Shown: positions 61,001 to 64,000 of the stretch, one piece after another
Numbering within the stretch: position 1 is the stretch's first letter
How the letters are laid out: every line of letters starts with the position of its first letter
Source of the DNA: Tubiluchus corallicola
Taxonomy: Eukaryota > Priapulida > Priapulimorpha > Priapulimorphida > Tubiluchidae
Direction of reading: 5' to 3'
Assembly: GCA_030141605.1 (NCBI GenBank)
Contig: JAQGDQ010000376.1
Location: 124,001-188,000, forward strand
DNA: 64,000 nucleotides
The notes under the pieces: model-generated
The model's database searches: none
What the model was told of the DNA's origin: nothing
The model's input: only the letters and a program-made list of their open reading frames with translations
Program-made: the position numbers and the translations under genes

Positions 61001-64000
61001 ACACTGTTCAGATACCAAGTAATGCTCGTCTAAGGGGAATGCAAGAGGAAGAGGACAGTATTCAGGCCCTGTAAGAAGTTGAGCAAAAATTGTCTTGACA
61101 GACACTTTTTGATCAATCTGATCTTTCTCACTGGTTGACATTGTAAACTGTGGTCTTGCATCTAATGCAGATGTGCTGTTATCATCTATGTTTTTACTGT
61201 CATCATCATCTGCCATACTCTGCACCTGTACAACAGAATACATTTGAAGGCTTATAATGAATTCTAATAATATGTATTAGGGTATATAAGGTTGATATAT
61301 CCTGCAGGAATAGTGCAAGTGCATCCTCTAGTTATGAAAAACATTACAAAATGTTCCTTACCTCTTTAGGTGCTCGTTTACATACAGCAAATTCCGAATC
61401 TGGACTAATTTGTTGCCGAAAAATTGCTGACATACCAGCTTCAACACAAACGACTAGATTATCATCACTTGAGGTACCAGTACCTAAAAGACTTATTTTC
61501 TTAGCTACAAGCTTTAGTTCAATTAATTATTATAACCTTAATATCAGGATTATTCTTAATGTTGATACAAACCTACAATTAATTCAATTCTGATACCAAA
61601 CTTTAAAGACAGAAAATATGAAAAAGTTGGAATAAAACCTAGATTTGAAGCAGGGAATTTTGCCCTTAAGGCAGATACGTTAGCCCATTAGGCCACCATA
61701 CTCTCCTGTGATCAAGACAATTCAAAGGTCATCCCTTAAAAAGGGATGGTAAAAGCTGGCAAAAAGAATAGGTTAGATTTTTCACACTAGAGTGATTCTA
61801 ACTAATTAGATTAATTTCTTTATTTTGATTAATTTTGAGTCTCAAAGTTCTGTGGGTAGTTAACTGTTATTATAATGATTATATCAAGATTGTTATTTAT
61901 GATGGTCAATTGTTATATATGACGACCAAACTTAATTTTAAATTATAGGCTTGCACCATCACGTAGTATAATTTTAGACGAATATTTTTGACATTAATTA
62001 AGGTGCTCGTTACCAAAAAAATTATGCAACAGTTACTACAAAAAACCACAAGACAATGACTCACCAGCAGATAATGTAGAACCAGGATCACAACTTGGTG
62101 TAGGGGAACACCTAGAATCTCCAGCAGTAGTATCCATAGTAGCACTAAGCACTTCTAGTTGGTTCAGTGTTGCTTGACAGTCTTCAGACATACAGGGATG
62201 TGATGGAGGTTCTTGAAAGGCACCAGAAGGGTCTTCAGTAGCATCACCATCATGCACAAATGCCGGAGAATCGTCACCACGAACAGTAGCCTGTGACTTT
62301 GTGTTTTTTGACTTTGCCTTCTCTTCCAACCTTTTTGATGTGAGAAAATCTTGAATTCTCTGATTCCAAGAATTCACGGCATTTGCAATATTTATCTTTA
62401 ATAGAGTGATAGTGTCTAACACTTGCCATAACAAAAGTTCAGCTTCTAAAGTTTTACTTTTAACTCCTCCCAGCTGCGGAGCAACTAACTTGACTTGTAT
62501 CATGCCCAACATCTGTTGAAATAATCCTTTCTCTAACTCATGGAGAGATATATACTCCTGCATAGCATCGACATATTTTGTACTATGAACAGCATCTTTT
62601 AATGTGCAAAGTCTATCATAAATTGAACCATAAACTCCATATCCTTTTACTGTCAAATATTTAACATTTTCGATCACATTTGTAAGTTCAACACTCAGTG
62701 AACTGATGTTAATAACCAATGGAGGCAATGACACTTCTCTTAATACAACTGGGGAATACTTAAATGAAGCAACAATGTCACCTTTACCAAAATATTGGTA
62801 AAAATCATGATGTAAAGAATGTGCACAACTGGCTTCTTGTAATGCACGACACAGGTACTGTCCTCCATGAAAGCGCAGTTCCAAATATTTAGCAAATGAC
62901 ATTGCCCATGCTGATGACGATAATGACACAACAGGCGTTACAAGTTTGCACTTTCTGCACCAACTCCAAACTAGTACAGAATCTCCGTGTGCAGCAGGAA
63001 TAGCTTGATCTAATTTTCTCAAGACAATCTGTATACAGCCATTATCATGAACAAATTTACGAATGTGATCTAGCATGGGAGTGTCACACGATTCATTTGG
63101 GCATTGATACGAAGAACGAAAACAGTACCGTTCTAGAAATGATCCAAGAGTTATATCATTTTTACCATAAAAGTCCATGGAAACTAGCCAAGGATTGACA
63201 CAGTAATTTGGAGCAGTGCAGGATACGTATGAAAAGCTACCAAAAAGTACTGTTATACGTTGGAGATTTTGAGGATCAAGACAGTCGTGCTCACCAGATA
63301 AAGTTGTTTCAGTTTGCAGGTTTTCAGAGTTTGATCCAGTCAGAACCTGGCACTTGCAAGGCACCTGATTTTGAATATAACATGCTCTAAAAATTGCAAG
63401 AAGATTTTGCATGTCGTCGTCATTAATGTGGCCTGTAATCTTGTGGTTACCAAACTCGCAGTTTGACTGGTAGGCTTTCAGAGATGTCACTTGCTTTTCA
63501 CAAAAGTCACTGCCAAACTTCTGTTTAGTTGTTGCCTTCGTTTTTTCAAAATGGACAGACATATACAATTTTGGTGGAAAAAACCTTCTTAGCTTACAAT
63601 TCTTGCCCATTTCCGTTTCTAAGTATGGTAAGGAGTATTTTATAACTGGTGAAATTGATAAGACAACATCTTCTAGAGCTTTGCGAAATTGATTCATCTC
63701 ATGTCTAACGGCCTTCATTACTAGAGATTCATCAGAAGACTTAAAAATTGATTCGTCTCGCGACTGTAAGTACTTTCTTAAAGGATCTTCATATTGTTCG
63801 AAACTTTCACCTTCCTCAGTAAAAGTAGGTAATTCCGTCACTAATTCTCCATTAGGTAGAGTGCTAGTTCTTGTACGACAAGACTCACTGCTTCCTGGTT
63901 TATTCAAGAGGCTAAAGTCTAAATGATCGAAAACAGAACCATCTGCCTCAGGATAATGATTGCTTTCACCTGGCTCACTTTCTTCATCACTTGACATGTA
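58066..64000 (-). CDS. PIKFYVE: PIKfyve, phosphatidylinositol 3-phosphate 5-kinase, C-terminal part (runs off the right edge)
   Basis: Minus-strand exons 64000-62065, 61483-61362, 61225-60700, 59666-59438 and 58807-58066 join in phases 1, 0, 1 and 2 to give 1184 codons ending at TGA (58066-58068). The full protein is about 2000 residues, so the FYVE, DEP and chaperonin-like domains lie beyond the window; the Met at 63997 is probably internal. The large exon carries the Cys/His-rich region (DFYGKNDITLGSFLERYCF, CRKCK, FAKYLELRF). The last two exons carry the PIP-kinase domain: ILK (ATP lysine), FDLKGS, IMDYSLL, GIIDY and the activation loop (GILGGQGKMPTVVSPELY), all intact and very like human PIKfyve. 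It phosphorylates PI3P to PI(3,5)P2 on endosomes and lysosomes in a complex with Vac14 and Fig4. A tRNA-like segment lies in one intron, and a donor-containing duplication follows the 59438 exon. Confidence 0.96.
58808..59437 (-). other. PIKfyve last intron
   Basis: GTAAGAA donor at 59437-59431 and TATATGCAG acceptor ending at 58808. The Arg codon is split AG/A. It contains the duplicated exon-end and donor copy at 59380-59412. Confidence 0.8.
59380..59466 (-). repeat. Tandem copy of an exon end plus splice donor in PIKfyve
   Basis: The plus-strand block TTACCTGCACAAAGATCTCA... at 59434-59466, which is the 3' end of a PIKfyve exon with its donor, is repeated as TTACCTGTACAAAGATCTCA... at 59380-59412. 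The two share about 30 bases, offset 54. The copy keeps a GT donor (GTAAAA). Confidence 0.85.
59667..60699 (-). other. PIKfyve intron with no recognised feature
   Basis: GTTAGT donor at 60699 and ATGCTTAG acceptor ending at 59667. A stretch around 60090-60210 has repeated CCTGAAC/CCCGAAC-type words (low complexity), but nothing functional is recognised. Confidence 0.7.
61484..62064 (-). other. PIKfyve intron containing a tRNA-like segment
   Basis: GTGAGT donor at 62064 and GTCTTTTAG acceptor ending at 61484. The tRNA-like segment at 61630-61703 lies inside, in the same orientation as the gene. Confidence 0.75.
61630..61703 (-). pseudogene. tRNA-like segment, Leu(TAA)-type anticodon loop, probably a pseudogene or SINE head
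   Basis: On the minus strand a 74-nt cloverleaf can be drawn: acceptor GAGTATG/TTTATTC (one mismatch, two wobbles), box A TGGCCTAATGG, anticodon stem TCTGC/GCAAA (one mismatch) around loop CTTAAGG (anticodon TAA), short variable loop, and T-loop TTCAAAT with a weak stem (box B GCTTCAAATCT). The short variable arm does not fit a true tRNA-Leu, and the stems are imperfect, so it is likely non-functional. Confidence 0.5.

Noticed and set aside
1..64000. Prokaryotic-type features (operons, CRISPR, attachment sites)
   Set aside because: The window is clearly intron-containing animal DNA; no direct-repeat/spacer array or bacterial gene was seen.

Overview
This window is animal (metazoan) nuclear DNA, AT-rich (about two thirds A+T by eye). 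It holds four recognisable protein genes with long GT-AG introns and much decayed transposon sequence. The families present (F-BAR/C1/RhoGAP protein, PIKfyve, MIF/D-dopachrome tautomerase, NACHT-WD protein) point to an animal. Moderate divergence from vertebrate homologues, large AT-rich introns and the LINE and hAT remnants suggest an invertebrate, but I cannot fix the phylum. There are no operons, CRISPR arrays or other prokaryotic features.

Layout. (1) 1182-22737, plus strand: twelve exons of a STAND-type NACHT and WD-repeat protein (NWD1/NWD2-like). Its first coding exon is not securely found. Its introns hold a piggyBac-like MITE and a near-perfect 293-bp tandem duplication. (2) About 24.5-29.25 kb: a cluster of three decayed non-LTR retrotransposon pieces, with a tRNA-like segment at the edge of the second. 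(3) 29501-33522, plus strand: a complete three-exon MIF/D-dopachrome tautomerase gene. Each of its introns carries one hAT-type MITE with an intact 8-bp target-site duplication. (4) 37054-39546, minus strand: a complete intronless 830-codon F-BAR/C1/RhoGAP protein (GMIP/ARHGAP29/ARHGAP45 type). (5) 39.5-58 kb: an 18.5-kb gene-poor stretch with a foldback palindrome, a tRNA-like remnant, two copies of a dispersed repeat, small tandem repeats and a Ty3/Gypsy pol remnant. (6) 58066-64000, minus strand: the last five coding exons (1184 codons before the stop) of PIKfyve, which runs off the right edge.

The four genes do not form an obvious functional unit. PIKfyve makes PI(3,5)P2 and PI5P on endosomes, the RhoGAP protein couples membrane curvature to Rho GTPase inactivation, the tautomerase is a small cytosolic or cytokine-like enzyme, and the NWD-like protein is a STAND scaffold or NTPase. 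The most notable protein observation is that the NWD-like protein keeps a good Walker B motif but has lost the P-loop lysine and the following Ser/Thr. Splice phases were checked by hand for every exon join reported and all keep the frame.
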